Of a DNA stretch of 64,000 bases, positions 1 through 11,077 are shown piece by piece (the stretch's first letter is position 1; every line of letters begins with the position of its first letter). The notes beneath the pieces are model-generated. The model had not been told where the DNA came from and did not search any database. It was given only the letters and a program-made list of their open reading frames with translations. This stretch comes from Zygaena filipendulae (Eukaryota; Arthropoda; Insecta; Lepidoptera; Zygaenidae), in assembly GCA_907165275.2 (NCBI GenBank), contig OU015664.1:11556001-11620000 (forward strand), read 5' to 3'. The translations under genes were made by a program, and so were the position numbers.

Positions 1-1822
1 GTATTCCGTTCTGCAGAATAAAGCTGTCCCATTGGGCCCAATAGGCTTTAGTGACAGGGCTAGTGGGTGCGACCTCAATCCATTTTGGTTTGTCCGCACT
101 ACGTTTTTTCCAAGCCACGATGAGTCGAACGTCTTCATCATCTTCCTGAGCTTCTCTCATGGCTTCATCTTGCCACAGTCCCGGAGGGCTCGTTCTCGTA
201 AGCTTAACGGTCAGTTCTTTCGACTCCTGTTTGACACAATGCTTACAATCTTCCGGGCATGGTCTTCTTGAGAGGGCGTCAGCGTTGCCATGGGCCTTCC
301 CACTACGCACCTGTGCGATGACCGTTGCTGGGGCTTTTTTCACACCAGCCAGTACCTGTCCTTTAGTCCTGGCTGTCACACCTTTTCCCTGATTCCCGAC
401 AGGGGACAGAGTCTCCTGCCTCTTTGTCAGGTCATCAACTTGTTTCTGCAGCTTAAGGATTTTTTCTGTCACCTCGTTCTTCTTTGGGCAGGAGAACTGC
501 ATGTGGCCTCGTTCACCGCATTTGTAGCACATGAATCCAGTAATCTTTAGGGGGGCCTTAATTGCTTTAACTTCCTCAGTGACCTCTCGCAGCTTATGTG
601 CACGCACATCACGCCGTACTGCCTCAACTTCCAATGCATGTGCTAGGGCATCCTTTAGCGAGGCATGATGACGAAGCCCCACTGCAGCCCTTATCTCCAT
701 GTCGCGGATGCCATCGACGAAGGCTTGCAGAATGTTTGCGTCTACCATCTTCGTGTCAGCCGTCGGATGTGCCTTGCGGACAAGCTTCTCAATCTCCAGT
801 GCCCACTGCTGTAGTCCTTCTCCTGGACGCTGCACTCTATCGCGTATCTGGGCCCGGAACACGTGTTCAAGGTGGCGGTCCCCATATCTGGACTCGAGGG
901 CCTCCATCAGTTCCTTAAAACTACTTCCTGACCTAGGCAGTGCCTCCAAAACAGACAACGCCGAGCCCCTGAGCGCCACAGTAAGAGCTGTCAAGCTCTG
1001 CTCATCCGTCCATCCATTTGCAGCAGCTACAGTCTGAAACTGCTGCCGGTACGCGGGCCAGGACGTAGTTCCGTCGTAAGGTGGCACCTTCACTCTTGGT
1101 CCCTGGATTACGCCAACGGCTCCACTTGATGCGATTCCCACAGTTTTAAGTCGCAACAATTCTTTTTGCAGTCCAGAGACAACAGTCTCCAATCCTGTGA
1201 CCCGCTCCTCGACTACATTCTTCAGTCCAGTAAGATCGGTTTCCAATACTGTGACGCGCCCTCCTACTGAATCGACGTCTTCACGGAGTTGCTTCACTAC
1301 ATTGCTGACCTTACCAACAGCCGCCAAAACTGTGTGAAGATTTTGCTGTTGTTCTTCACGCATCTGGTGCATGCCCTTATTCATGTTTTCCATCATCTTG
1401 ACCAAACTACATATATCTAGAGCGGATGCGTCCGCTGCTCGTCCCGTAGTCGTAGCCCGGACGTGGTCAGTAGGCGTGGCCAGGTGGGCGGAGCTAGTGG
1501 GCAGGGCTTCGACGGTGGGCGTAGTCTGTTGGGCGGAGCTAGCGGTAGGCGTGACCAAGTGGGCGGGGCCAGGGGGCGTGGCCGGTGACCCGGTGGGTGG
1601 GGCCTCAGTGGCGGACGGAGCCAAGTGGGCGTGGTCAGTGGGCGTGGCCAGGTCGATAGGCGTGGCCTCAGTAGTGGGCGGGGCCTGGTGGGCAGGGCCA
1701 GTGGGTGGAGCCCGATGGCCAGTGGGTGTGGCCTGGCGGGCTGCAGGCGTAGCCCCCGCAGCACGTTGTGCCCTCGTCCTGACACCTTCCTCGGCGATGT
1801 CTTCTCTCGGAGTTAGTGGCAT
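1..1822 (-). CDS. Gag-Pol fusion fragment of a Ty3/Gypsy-type LTR retrotransposon (partial, internally deleted)
   Basis: One uninterrupted minus-strand frame runs from the ATG at 1822-1820 off the left edge (607 codons seen). In order: an Ala/Thr/Pro-rich N-terminus of degenerate repeats (about residues 15-125); a coiled-coil-like stretch (about 140-235); a Gypsy-type gag core that starts VPPYDGTTSWPAY (about 245) and continues with an ALRGSALSVLEALP helix; a CCHC zinc knuckle, CYKCGERGHMQFSC (432-445); then only about 63 residues later KAHGNADALSRRPC (509-522), the signature of the RNase H end of Pol; then the acidic linker that normally leads to integrase. Protease, reverse transcriptase and most of RNase H are missing, yet the frame stays open. 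A primer-binding site and LTR lie directly upstream, confirming the orientation. The element is probably non-autonomous, packaged or copied with help from intact relatives. Integrase, if present, lies outside the window. Confidence 0.9.
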   Translation of the reverse strand, partial: MPLTPREDIAEEGVRTRAQRAAGATPAARQATPTGHRAPPTGPAHQAPPTTEATPIDLATPTDHAHLAPSATEAPPTGSPATPPGPAHLVTPTASSAQQTTPTVEALPTSSAHLATPTDHVRATTTGRAADASALDICSLVKMMENMNKGMHQMREEQQQNLHTVLAAVGKVSNVVKQLREDVDSVGGRVTVLETDLTGLKNVVEERVTGLETVVSGLQKELLRLKTVGIASSGAVGVIQGPRVKVPPYDGTTSWPAYRQQFQTVAAANGWTDEQSLTALTVALRGSALSVLEALPRSGSSFKELMEALESRYGDRHLEHVFRAQIRDRVQRPGEGLQQWALEIEKLVRKAHPTADTKMVDANILQAFVDGIRDMEIRAAVGLRHHASLKDALAHALEVEAVRRDVRAHKLREVTEEVKAIKAPLKITGFMCYKCGERGHMQFSCPKKNEVTEKILKLQKQVDDLTKRQETLSPVGNQGKGVTARTKGQVLAGVKKAPATVIAQVRSGKAHGNADALSRRPCPEDCKHCVKQESKELTVKLTRTSPPGLWQDEAMREAQEDDEDVRLIVAWKKRSADKPKWIEVAPTSPVTKAYWAQWDSFILQNGI

Positions 1823-1832
1823 CTCCAAATTT

Positions 1833-1846
1833 CACTTCCGACACCA
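1833..1846 (-). other. Primer-binding site of the LTR retrotransposon
   Basis: TGGTGTCGGAAGTG begins three bases after the CA end of the LTR and 10 bases before the gag ATG. A TGG start pairing with a tRNA CCA end is the usual layout. The priming tRNA was not identified. Confidence 0.7.
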
Positions 1847-1849
1847 AAT

Positions 1850-2269
1850 TGTTACGTGCTAGGGTTCTTTATTCGGAGATTAACACTAACTTTACAAAAA
1901 CACTAGGTCTGGGGTTCCTAGGTATAGGTATCGCAACACTGAAACACTAAACGACTGATCTCGAAGTCCAATAGTCTCGCCAAGGTCGCAGGTAGTCGCA
2001 GGTATCGCTCAAGATTCACTCGTAGTTATCGCTTCGAAAGCTCAAACTGAACTGCCCGTCCGGTTTGGTTGCGCCGTTTATATACCCAACCGAACGGGGC
2101 TCTAGAATGTTCGAGTCCGATGTGTTTTACTAGTCACTCGGCCGAACGTTTCTAGAATAGAACTTCTATCGAATTCGCTACTCCAATGTGTTTGCTTTAC
2201 ATTGCGTGTTTTGTATGCATTGCGCGTTTTGCATACATTGCGCGCTATCAATCTAGCTCGACCGCGACA
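1850..2269 (-). repeat. 5' LTR of the Gypsy-type element
   Basis: Read on the minus strand the segment starts TGTCGCGG and ends GTAACA, so it has TG...CA ends and is about 420 bp. It carries a TATATAAA box (2077-2084) and an AATAAA signal (1868-1873), giving a normal U3-R-U5 order. It directly precedes the primer-binding site. The partner LTR would lie left of the window, so LTR identity and target-site duplication cannot be checked here. Confidence 0.8.
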
Positions 2270-4462
2270 ATATCTTACGAGTTTAGAGTCTTACAAGTGT
2301 AAATCTGTCTGTGTCTCTCTGCGTGTGTGTCTGTGATAAAAAAGCTTTTTTATCTTGACCGGGGGCGAAGAAATCATCGTTCAAACAAAGTTATCTAGTC
2401 TCCGCCTACTAGCGGAGGTATTAAGCGTTTCTCACCGGCGCAATAGCTTGCCGGCTAGAGCTGTGACCCACAGCGAGACAGTCGCAACCTGTTCCACTAT
2501 TATTGTCTCGGAAAGTATTTGGAGCACTATCACTTATAGATTCGGTGGAGATTATAACTTACGCAGAACGTAATTACACTGCAATTTCTAACAAGTTGTT
2601 TGTCAGATTGAAGATGAATATAATCTTTTGTTTTTACTTCTTAGTAGTTTAGACAATGGTAATTATCCTAAATACTTTGTAAAATACTAAACGTCACATG
2701 TAATGATGTAACATTTTGAAGCCGCTTTTATGAATTAAGAAAACGGTTGCCTAATTCACTTTTATTTTTTAGCGATTGTGAGAACACGGGACAATTTTCG
2801 CGCCCTTCGGTGTGAAAAAGAGAAATTATTTAAAAAGCGTTGCAAACAAATTCTGCGCGGAGAGCGACTGACCCAAATACTGACGCAGTGTAAAAGAGGC
2901 TTAAGGACTGTACTGACTGTTGGGAAATGCTCTAAGTTGTTAAGAGGTGGACTTAAATCACGAGCAGTTTCCTCTAGTCCAGACGACCCAGAGGGTCTAT
3001 ATCATCTACCTCCATTTCAGAAGGCTTGATCTGCTCCGAAGTTACCTCCCCCTTGTTACCTATGGAAGAGCAGCGAGCGAACTCTAGGAAGTACTAGGTG
3101 GAACACAAGAGGTTCGTAATATGGCTAATAAAAACATTCAATTTCAATCATTTAAATTCAATCATTATGACTCTTCCGTCTTTTATGAATTTTGCCCATT
3201 GCTCATTAATTTTCTATCCATATTAAGCGTACTTACCATGGTGGTGAATTGGTGATATCATTGTGATAGGTAGTATTAGACATTAGATCGTGGCAAAAAG
3301 GTGACGTGGTTCTTTTTTATTTCGCGGTGAAAAACAAAACTCCAACTCTTTAGCTCGCTCTTATAGTGTCATGGCGTTCTGCCGGGATCGATTTTAAGTG
3401 AAATAGTTCATTATGTTGTGCAGTATTTGCGTCATTTTGAACAGTCCTCGGTGAGTCGCACGCGCAGCGCCTCGCACGAGGCTCCCGCGCTCGGGTGGAC
3501 ATCTGGCGCTACAATTAGCGAGGAAACAATAAAGCGATTTCACTGAATAAGTAGATATTTATTATGTGCAGCGAGAATCCGGATACGTAATTAGATTTTA
3601 AAGTTAGCGAAGATAGCAAATTGCACCGCATTGTATTGTTCAAACTTTCGATCTTAATAACTGAAGACCTGACTAATTAGTTTTAAGCATAACTTTTATG
3701 TAGAGCTAACTAAACACAAAAGATATTTCTTTTTAAACTATCAAGATAAATTTAAACATTTTGGACTCACTACAATTTTATGATAGACACACACAAAAAA
3801 TAGACTGTAACAGTCAGGAGCACAATGTAGGTAGGTTAACCCTTGTTATGTGACTGGTGACTGTGTCTTAGCGATAATTATGATGATAATAAATGATGAG
3901 CCAAAGAGAATATAATAATCACTACGTTTTATAAGAAGCATTGTCAACAGTGGAATGATGTAGATGTTCAATGTTTATCCTTAAAGTTAAAAATAGTAAA
4001 CGTAATTTTTTAAAAAATCTAGGGGCTCAATCATCACAGGCCACAGAGGACAATGAAAGGACAGATGCGAGCACAATTCGTGATTGTAATGAGAATTCCA
4101 TTATCATTATCCACAAGGGAATTTCTTACTTGAGGTCGTAATTGTGTGTTTAACAATCGATCTATTGCGAGATAGTGATAGACTGCGACCACCAACAATA
4201 GCATAACATGGAGATTATGCCAAAAGACACACAATTAACAAACTTAATGCATTTCAGTTATTCACTTCCGCTATAACTCTCCGGTTAAGCGGATCTGTCC
4301 TCGATGAATTAAAACCTTCCTTTAGATGCGTGGAGCGATTCCATTATAAAAAAAAAATATTATGATAGCTTGTCTTTGTAGGTATGTCATGTCAAAAAAT
4401 TGTAAAGGCCATATCGTCTCTTATGATACTGCTAAGAGCAAAACAATGCAGTTATAATGAAG
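2270..4462. other. Intergenic, no gene recognised
   Basis: Short open frames such as 2778-3029 have no recognisable family, no splice partners and ordinary base composition. A short GC-rich patch lies near 3445-3510. No RNA gene or intact mobile element is visible. Confidence 0.6.
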
Positions 4463-4540
4463 TTATCTTATCTTATCTTATCTTATCTTATCTTATCTTA
4501 TCTTATCTTATCTTATCTTATCTTATCTTATCTTATCTTA
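4463..4540 (+). repeat. (TTATC)n pentanucleotide microsatellite
   Basis: About 15.6 uninterrupted copies of TTATC, followed by a short GC-richer tail (4541-4630). It creates a false open frame encoding repeated SYLIL. Such runs often mark the 3' tail of a retroposon copy. Confidence 0.95.
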
Positions 4541-5097
4541 GACAATGGGGTGGGCAAGTAGAGCCTCGGTACTTCAACCCTTGGGAACCTTTGTACCATC
4601 CCCGTCCAGTGCTCCTCCCTCTACTCCTAAAATGAAGTTAGTTTTCAGCATCAAAGTGTTCTTGAAAGAAGCACGAAAATAATGGCTTCACATTGGCAAA
4701 ACCTTGGTCGTTTGCTATAATAATTAATTTCAAACTGAATACCACAGTAAGTTATGTCGTGATGCGTGAATCACATTACTATCGCAGTTTATGCAGGCAA
4801 CGTAAACTCAACAATGTTTTGGCATAGGAGTGTGTCTAATGGCGTTGCTCGAACATTATTCATGCAGCTTTGTTTAGGTCAAGGCTCGTTTGACGATACG
4901 GGTCCCCGCATACCATTCGCTCACCAGCCGTCATTTGTCATCAGTTATCCGTGTTTCGTAATGAAAATATGACAATGGTATTATGCGTTTTTATTATAAA
5001 CCAATTTTATATAATATTTAGCTTATTGAAATAGAAGACTAGGACGATGTTGAAACAATACAAATGGAAATAAAGACTGTAAACGTAATAAGAGTCT

Positions 5098-5337
5098 AAC
5101 GGCCGCACTCAAAGTCGCCTTTAATGATTACTTAATTAAGTATAGATTTTTAAAACAAAACTGCCGCAATCAGACAAGTTTAATAAATTTATGTTAATTA
5201 GCATTTAACTAATTAAGTTACATCTCATTAAATGCCAATTAACATTAATTTACTGAACATCTCTGATTGCGGCAGTTTTGTTTTAAAAATCTATACTTAA
5301 CTAAGAAATTATTAAAACGACTCTGAGTGCGGCCGTA
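5098..5337. mobile_element. MITE family A, copy 1
   Basis: Ends are ACGGCCGCACTC and GAGTGCGGCCGT, and the whole element folds: ATAGATTTTTAAAACAAAAC followed by TGCCGCAATCAGA is mirrored on the right side, and an inner pair around TGCCAATTAACATTAAT is also inverted. It is flanked by TA, which suggests a Tc1/mariner-like mobiliser. Close copies lie at 20637-20878 and 41935-42155. Confidence 0.85.
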
Positions 5338-5920
5338 TGTGTATTTTAATCGCTACATCATGGACAAAAGCTGCCTCACTCTCTCTTCCGGGATCTTAAT
5401 TTTAGGCGACGACTTCTGCGCTACTCTCATCGAAATGTTCTTCGAAATGTTGGTTGAATATTACGAACCTCTTGTGTTCTGCCCTATATTATGTACCTCT
5501 ACCTTTTAAAATGTATTCAGTCTCAAAGCCCTCAGGGGCACTATTTAACTATTTTATATGCGATTCGACGCACGGCTAAGCCAAGTTTTACGATAGGGGT
5601 AGGTCTCTGAACGTTGTAAATATTAACACAGTCTTGTCGTTTTTACGGGGCAGGGCTGGAAGTATTATCGAGGGGTTAAGTGATTTAGGGTTGATTCAAG
5701 CCCAGCCCATTACTTGCTGGGGATGAGAGACGATTTTTTTTATATTAAAAATCTACAAAATGTGACTTTGATGTCCTCCAAATCTCCAATGCTTGTTTTT
5801 ATGGAAATCATCATTTTCGAAAATTAACATTATGTGTAAAGAACTACCGTACAAATTAACTGAAAATTATAAATTAAATGGTCATAATATATATAATACG
5901 ATTGTGTAACATATCCATAT

Positions 5921-6134
5921 AAGTGTAAATAGATAAGCAATAATGTGTTAACCTATACTAGATAATTTTTTTTAAAGATGTTTTACAATTATAGCCATCG
6001 ATCTTATATGAGATCAATGATTATAGCACCATTTTATGTCAATATTTTTCTATGATATTACTATATTTCTATAAAGCGTTCTGTATCAGTAACTTAATTT
6101 TATGGTTTAATGTGTTATTGCTTATCGGTGTCCA
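5921..6134. mobile_element. MITE family B, diverged copy
   Basis: AGATAAGCAATAATGTGTTA near the left end is mirrored by TAATGTGTTATTGCTTATC on the right. The outer GGAC end is intact on the right and eroded on the left. Better copies are at 20384-20570 and 25077-25317. Confidence 0.65.
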
Positions 6135-6204
6135 TTAGTGATGTACATCCAGGGGTCATGCACTGCATGGGGACTCACCGTGCCGTATGTCCCGTCGAGG
6201 TAGA

Positions 6205-6610
6205 AAGTGAAAATATCAGCTGCGCATGCTCGGCGCGCGCCGGTCGGTCTCACTTTCCTCCACACACCACTCTCACTGCGCGGACTCGGGCCCGGACCTT
6301 GTCCTCACAACAACTGTATCCTTCGTATTTAAAAAAAAAACCTATATAAAAATCACTTTTTTTAAATTTTCAAATGTGATTCCTTTTTTGTTCGTTTTAC
6401 AAACGATGCAATGTCCAGTGTCACAGTTAAGCTGACGGGTTTAGTTCGTTCGTGTCGGTCGGCAGGGCTGGTTGTTGCGGTGCGCGTCGGTGTCGAGGCG
6501 TCGGGTGCGACTGGCGGCGGCTGGAGAGAGCTGCGCGCGCGCAGGCCGTTGTGTAAGCGCGCGGCGCCCGCTCCCGACCACCGCCTCACATGTGGCCGCG
6601 GTGGTACATT
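6205..6610. promoter_or_regulatory. GC-rich island, possible promoter or 5' exon
   Basis: Two patches (6215-6300 and 6430-6600) are rich in CpG and GC in an otherwise AT-rich region, with GCGCGCGCAGG and GCGCGCGGCGCC strings. Open frames cross it on both strands, but none has recognisable domains. No gene could be attached, so this is a composition call only. Confidence 0.25.
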
Positions 6611-6639
6611 ACATAACCCGACATTACGCTTCATAATTT

Positions 6640-9600
6640 ATGGATTTTCATGTGTGTTATATTTATATAAAATACCTAATGCTTTCTAATATTAGTATTA
6701 TTATTTTTAATGAGGTGCGAATGTTGAGTTTAATTAAATTTAATATGGTTACTTAATGTTAAATCAATTTTGCGTTTTAGATTTTATTGCCTTCACTGTT
6801 GTGCATTCGATGAAGTGCGAATACTCGAAGTAAATGTTCAAATCAAATATTTTTATTGCATATACTTGTAGAGAGAGAGTAACACATTTACAAATCACGG
6901 AAATATTTTAGGCGACAGTTTTGTTTAATTGAGTTTAATTCTCCTCCACTATGCTTCTTTACACATGATGTTAATGTGGTTGTTGGTTGTGACGCAACGC
7001 CATCACATGCGCGGGCGCAGCCCGGCGGCGGCGGTAGGTTGGTAATTATCGGAGAAAACTTGCGTGACACTCACTTGAAATCGCCCCTGTTAAGAACTGT
7101 CCATTTGAGGATGTACTTACTACAAACTTGTTTATTTCAAATACAAATCTTATACTTGCTATTTTATAAACACATAAGGTGTATCTGTTTGCACGAAAAT
7201 CCCAACAAAATACGATTGTACTAAATTATCTACTGGTGGCAATGAATTAAAGATATCTAACATAACATAATAAAGCCTTTTTAATGCCCTAATTCATAGA
7301 AAATAAGCCTACCCGAAGGCCTAGGTGATGATCACGATAAACCTACGCTGAAAGTTTGTGCGAGATCAATCGAAGGTCTCTTGATTAGAATTGAAGCGTC
7401 TTATGAAAAAAAACTAGGTTACCTACTCTAAAAAAAGAATGTTAGGAAAGATCAATACATTTTGCGTTTAGCGGACGGTTAATTTTATACTTATTATTCG
7501 TCCGTTTAGTCTCGTATATTGTCTGTGATTTAGTGGACGACTAGCAATAGCCAAAATCTCTAGCAGCTTACAAGTACTGTCTCCCGTAAGCAGCTCTCCG
7601 TAAAGTAAACGAGTCGCAGTAGTACAGGACTTCCTATAGACACTATTAAGTAGGTAAATCTCTCTTGTATTTCTCTAACGTTTAGAGAAACTATAATTCT
7701 TTTACAGAAATTAATTTCTTTAACCGTTAACTGTAAGAATATACGTATTTTGGGTTCGTCCCTTCATGGTATGTGAGTAGCGAGTGTCCCCACCTCCACA
7801 CTGGCGCAATTAGCGGGTGTTACCACTGTTACCCACCAGCCCGGCTCTCAGCGGCCGCCTCCAATTGATTCTTTTTTAGCACTTTCCTTTCGCCGCTTTT
7901 TGTCAAACAACCACCTGCCTCGGTGACGCGATATAAATCAGATGCATAATCGTCGGTAACTACATGTTCACATGTACTTTGCTAGTTTTTAGCTTTCTTT
8001 ACACGCTATTATCCGAATAGATGATTTTTCTTTTTTCTTTGTGTATTATAATTATAATGTTTAGACTCTGCTGCTGTTGATCTTATATCAGCGATAGAGC
8101 CGAGCAAAAATTAATGTAATCTTGTTAGACATTTTTGTTACACATAATTGTAGGTGTAGATGTTGGTTCCAAAGAACACTGTAATAATAATTAACCAGTT
8201 GTTGAATAACCAAGATAACAATTATCTATTTAGGTAAACTTGGAAAGTAAACCATTATTTTTATATCATTCAAAATTTCAAAACACAAACGCGCAGCGGA
8301 CATCGAACCTTTTGCCGAATTAGTCGTCTCTATGTGTTATGTCGCAGCCAACCACCTTAATCAGCCGTTCAATTAACAGCCGGTGTTTTATATAATATCA
8401 AGTAAAATTAACGCCGTTGTTTAGTAGGTATTAGCGCACCACCCACACGCTAAGTCAGGTTAGTTTTGAACTGTGACCGCTGTAGAGCCAAATGGTATCG
8501 ATCACAGAGCAAATAAATTAACTAGAGAGGACAAGCGCGCCACCGTTGCTCTAACTTGCCCAAAACTTCTTTTGCTGCCATCCCAAGTATATTTACCAGA
8601 ACATTCTCAAAACTGTGAGTTTTGAAAACAGTGACTGAGTAAAAACATAATCACTAAAAACATATGCACTAAGTTTGGAAACCCTATTCACAACTCCTGA
8701 TCATTGATCAAACGTTTAGCGATACTTACATCCTGTAGAAACCATAAACTTCTGACTTAATAACTGACCACGAACGTGTGCTTGTCACCCGCTGGACAGA
8801 TGACGGGCGATTTGGCTAAGCGCAATGCGTGCGGCGCGGCCGGCGCAGGCGCAGCTGACGGGAGAAACTAACTGACAGCGTTCTATACCTAAGTGATATA
8901 AATTGCAAGCTTTCAATACCGCTAAAGGGGTGGCCTCTGGCCAAAGTTATAGTTCAGTGTCATTTCTCATTAGCGAGGTCAAAAGTGATTTAACGCATCA
9001 GCGATAAACAAAAACAGATAACTTTGTAACTTTCTAAATTCGGTGCATGATGTTTATGTACTAAATTACATTTATCATTACTAAATTGGATATGGGGTCA
9101 GTCAATCTTATTTCAAGACCAGGTTTTAGCTACGGTTTTGCTGTGTAATTTTTGTATGTTGTAGGTAATTATATTATTACATATACCTAGTACATAGTTG
9201 TATAGTTATATTACGCTTGGGCATAGAGCGCGTAACTTCCGAAGGAATTCTGAGGTTTTCATGTTTGCGGCTAACAGCTAGTTTGTTACATAACTTACCG
9301 ATGGTGACAATGATAATTGTAGAATATGGTAATTCATGTACCTATAGTATTGGGAGCTTAGATTTGTACGTTTTATCTTGCAAAAGTCGAAAAACTCAAC
9401 CAATTTGAATTTTTTTTTTTTGTGTTTATAATTGTCAGGACGTTTATTTGTATTGCAGAAAGTTGGAGTTCCTGGTGGGAACTCCGAAACTCAATGGGAT
9501 GATATAACCTTTTTAGAATTACGTGATAACTATAATTTAATCTAATCTATATCATAATGAACATATTTATATGTTTCCTACATAATCCGTCGTCACTAGA

Positions 9601-10196
9601 TAGCGTAGTGAAATGAGAACCATCGATATAACATCAATAAATCCGCGGCGAGCGTGCGACAGACGGACACACTTTCCAATGAGATAATAATATGAGTCGC
9701 AAACGGATTTCCGGCGACAATCGGCAAATATATCTTTTTTGTGGATAACTTGTGAAAAATCTTTCCGTAAGTGGAACTCTGTTAATGTGCCAAATTGACT
9801 ATTAAGCCGGAATAATTAATTAAGTTTCTGCAATACGAGATTTATTTCCATCAGAGTTCATTTTCAAATACGTGCCTACTGTATCGATCATTATTAGAAA
9901 AATGTAATAGAAAATATTTGTAAATGTTTATGATTATTAAAATGTAATCAATAAGAGATAATATCAAATAAAAAATTTACGTCGCGCGTTGATGTCTTTT
10001 GTATGAAGCGATAAAGTGTCATTGTTTTGCACGTTTTGTGGAAAAATTACAAAATTGTTTTAATTTACTAATTAGTAGTAGCTAGCTCTTAAAGCATGGT
10101 ATTTACAAACAAACGCATTTTTTTTCTGTGTTAGATGCTTTTACGCTTTCGCGATTTAAACAATGTTTTCAGAAAAATTTTGTTATGCAGAGATTA
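6640..10196. other. Intergenic, no gene recognised
   Basis: AT-rich DNA without a convincing exon. Patches of higher GC near 7755-7880 and 8770-8880 have no coding signal. The ATTTTATTG-type strings and GTAGGTA motifs are background. Confidence 0.6.
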
Positions 10197-10462
10197 CGAC
10201 CCGATTGGCGCAATGGTCACCATGCCTGCCCGCTAATCAAGAGGTTCCGGGTTCGATTCCCGGTGGGGGTGGACTTTGTGTGATGAACACAGGGTTCCAT
10301 TTTCCAGTCTGGGTGTGTATATATATATCTATAGTATAATATATATCTAATAATATGTGTAGTATATACCACGTTTGCTTGGTTTCCACGACACAAGCTT
10401 ATAGCTTAGTGTGGGATCAAGTAGGTCTGTGTGTTGTGAAGTGAATTATTATTATTATTATT
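10197..10462 (+). mobile_element. tRNA-derived SINE, copy 1
   Basis: The head is tRNA-like: GATTGGCGCAATGGTC resembles box A and GGTTCGATTCCC is box B. It is followed by a body (GGGGGTGGACTTTGTGTGAT...) and an ATT-repeat tail. A second copy with head, body and tail lies inverted at 36225-36509. The body and tail show this is a SINE and not a tRNA gene. Confidence 0.8.
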
Positions 10463-10747
10463 TAGATATATTAAGTTTCTATTAAATAATTAGTAGGGAA
10501 ATGTTGTAGACATGACAGTGAAAAATTGAATCCTATAATTATGTAAGTTTACCGCGATAGTAAATTTTGATTTAATAAAACAACAAACAAATAAAAGTTT
10601 TTTTTTTATCTCAATGTAAAAAACAGTATTAAACATAATTTAATGTAAATATAATACCTAGGTGTTACTTACTACTAAAATAATATTTTTATTACCATAA
10701 TTAATAATTATTAGGAAAAATTACAATAGGCTTTTTGACAATTTTTT

Positions 10748-11003
10748 TTTAGTCCGTCCTATAGAATCATAAAAAGTATTGGACACATATTTTTTCTTTT
10801 TTTATATAAAAAAAAATAAGAGAGATACGTTGAGTCGAAATGTCGCGTGACGTCAGAAGCAGGTGCAATTTGTACCCGCATGTGACGTTACGAGCCCCTA
10901 CTCCCAAATTTTTTATGCGCTTCTTCCAGGTATATTTTCATTAATTTGAAAAAGCAAAAAATATGTGGCTATTATTTTTTTACTATCCAACTGACGGACT
11001 AAA
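10748..11003. mobile_element. MITE family C, copy 1
   Basis: Ends are TTTAGTCCGTC and GACGGACTAAA. The interior holds TGACGTCA. Related copies are at 37528-37750 and 42530-42741, and the right end alone recurs near 11437-11450. The left-hand inner sequence TATTGGACACATATTTTT is the mirror of ATACGTGTCCAATATTT in the other copies. Confidence 0.8.
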
Positions 11004-11077
11004 GAGAATTTTGAAAAAAAAACCTTAGTCAGATAGCCTATTCCGGAGAAGCAACATTTCCATCATTAAACTTAAAC

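Noticed and set aside
10197..10268. tRNA gene candidate
   Set aside because: Box A and box B are present, but the sequence continues into a repeated body and tail with a second copy at 36225-36509, so it is a SINE.
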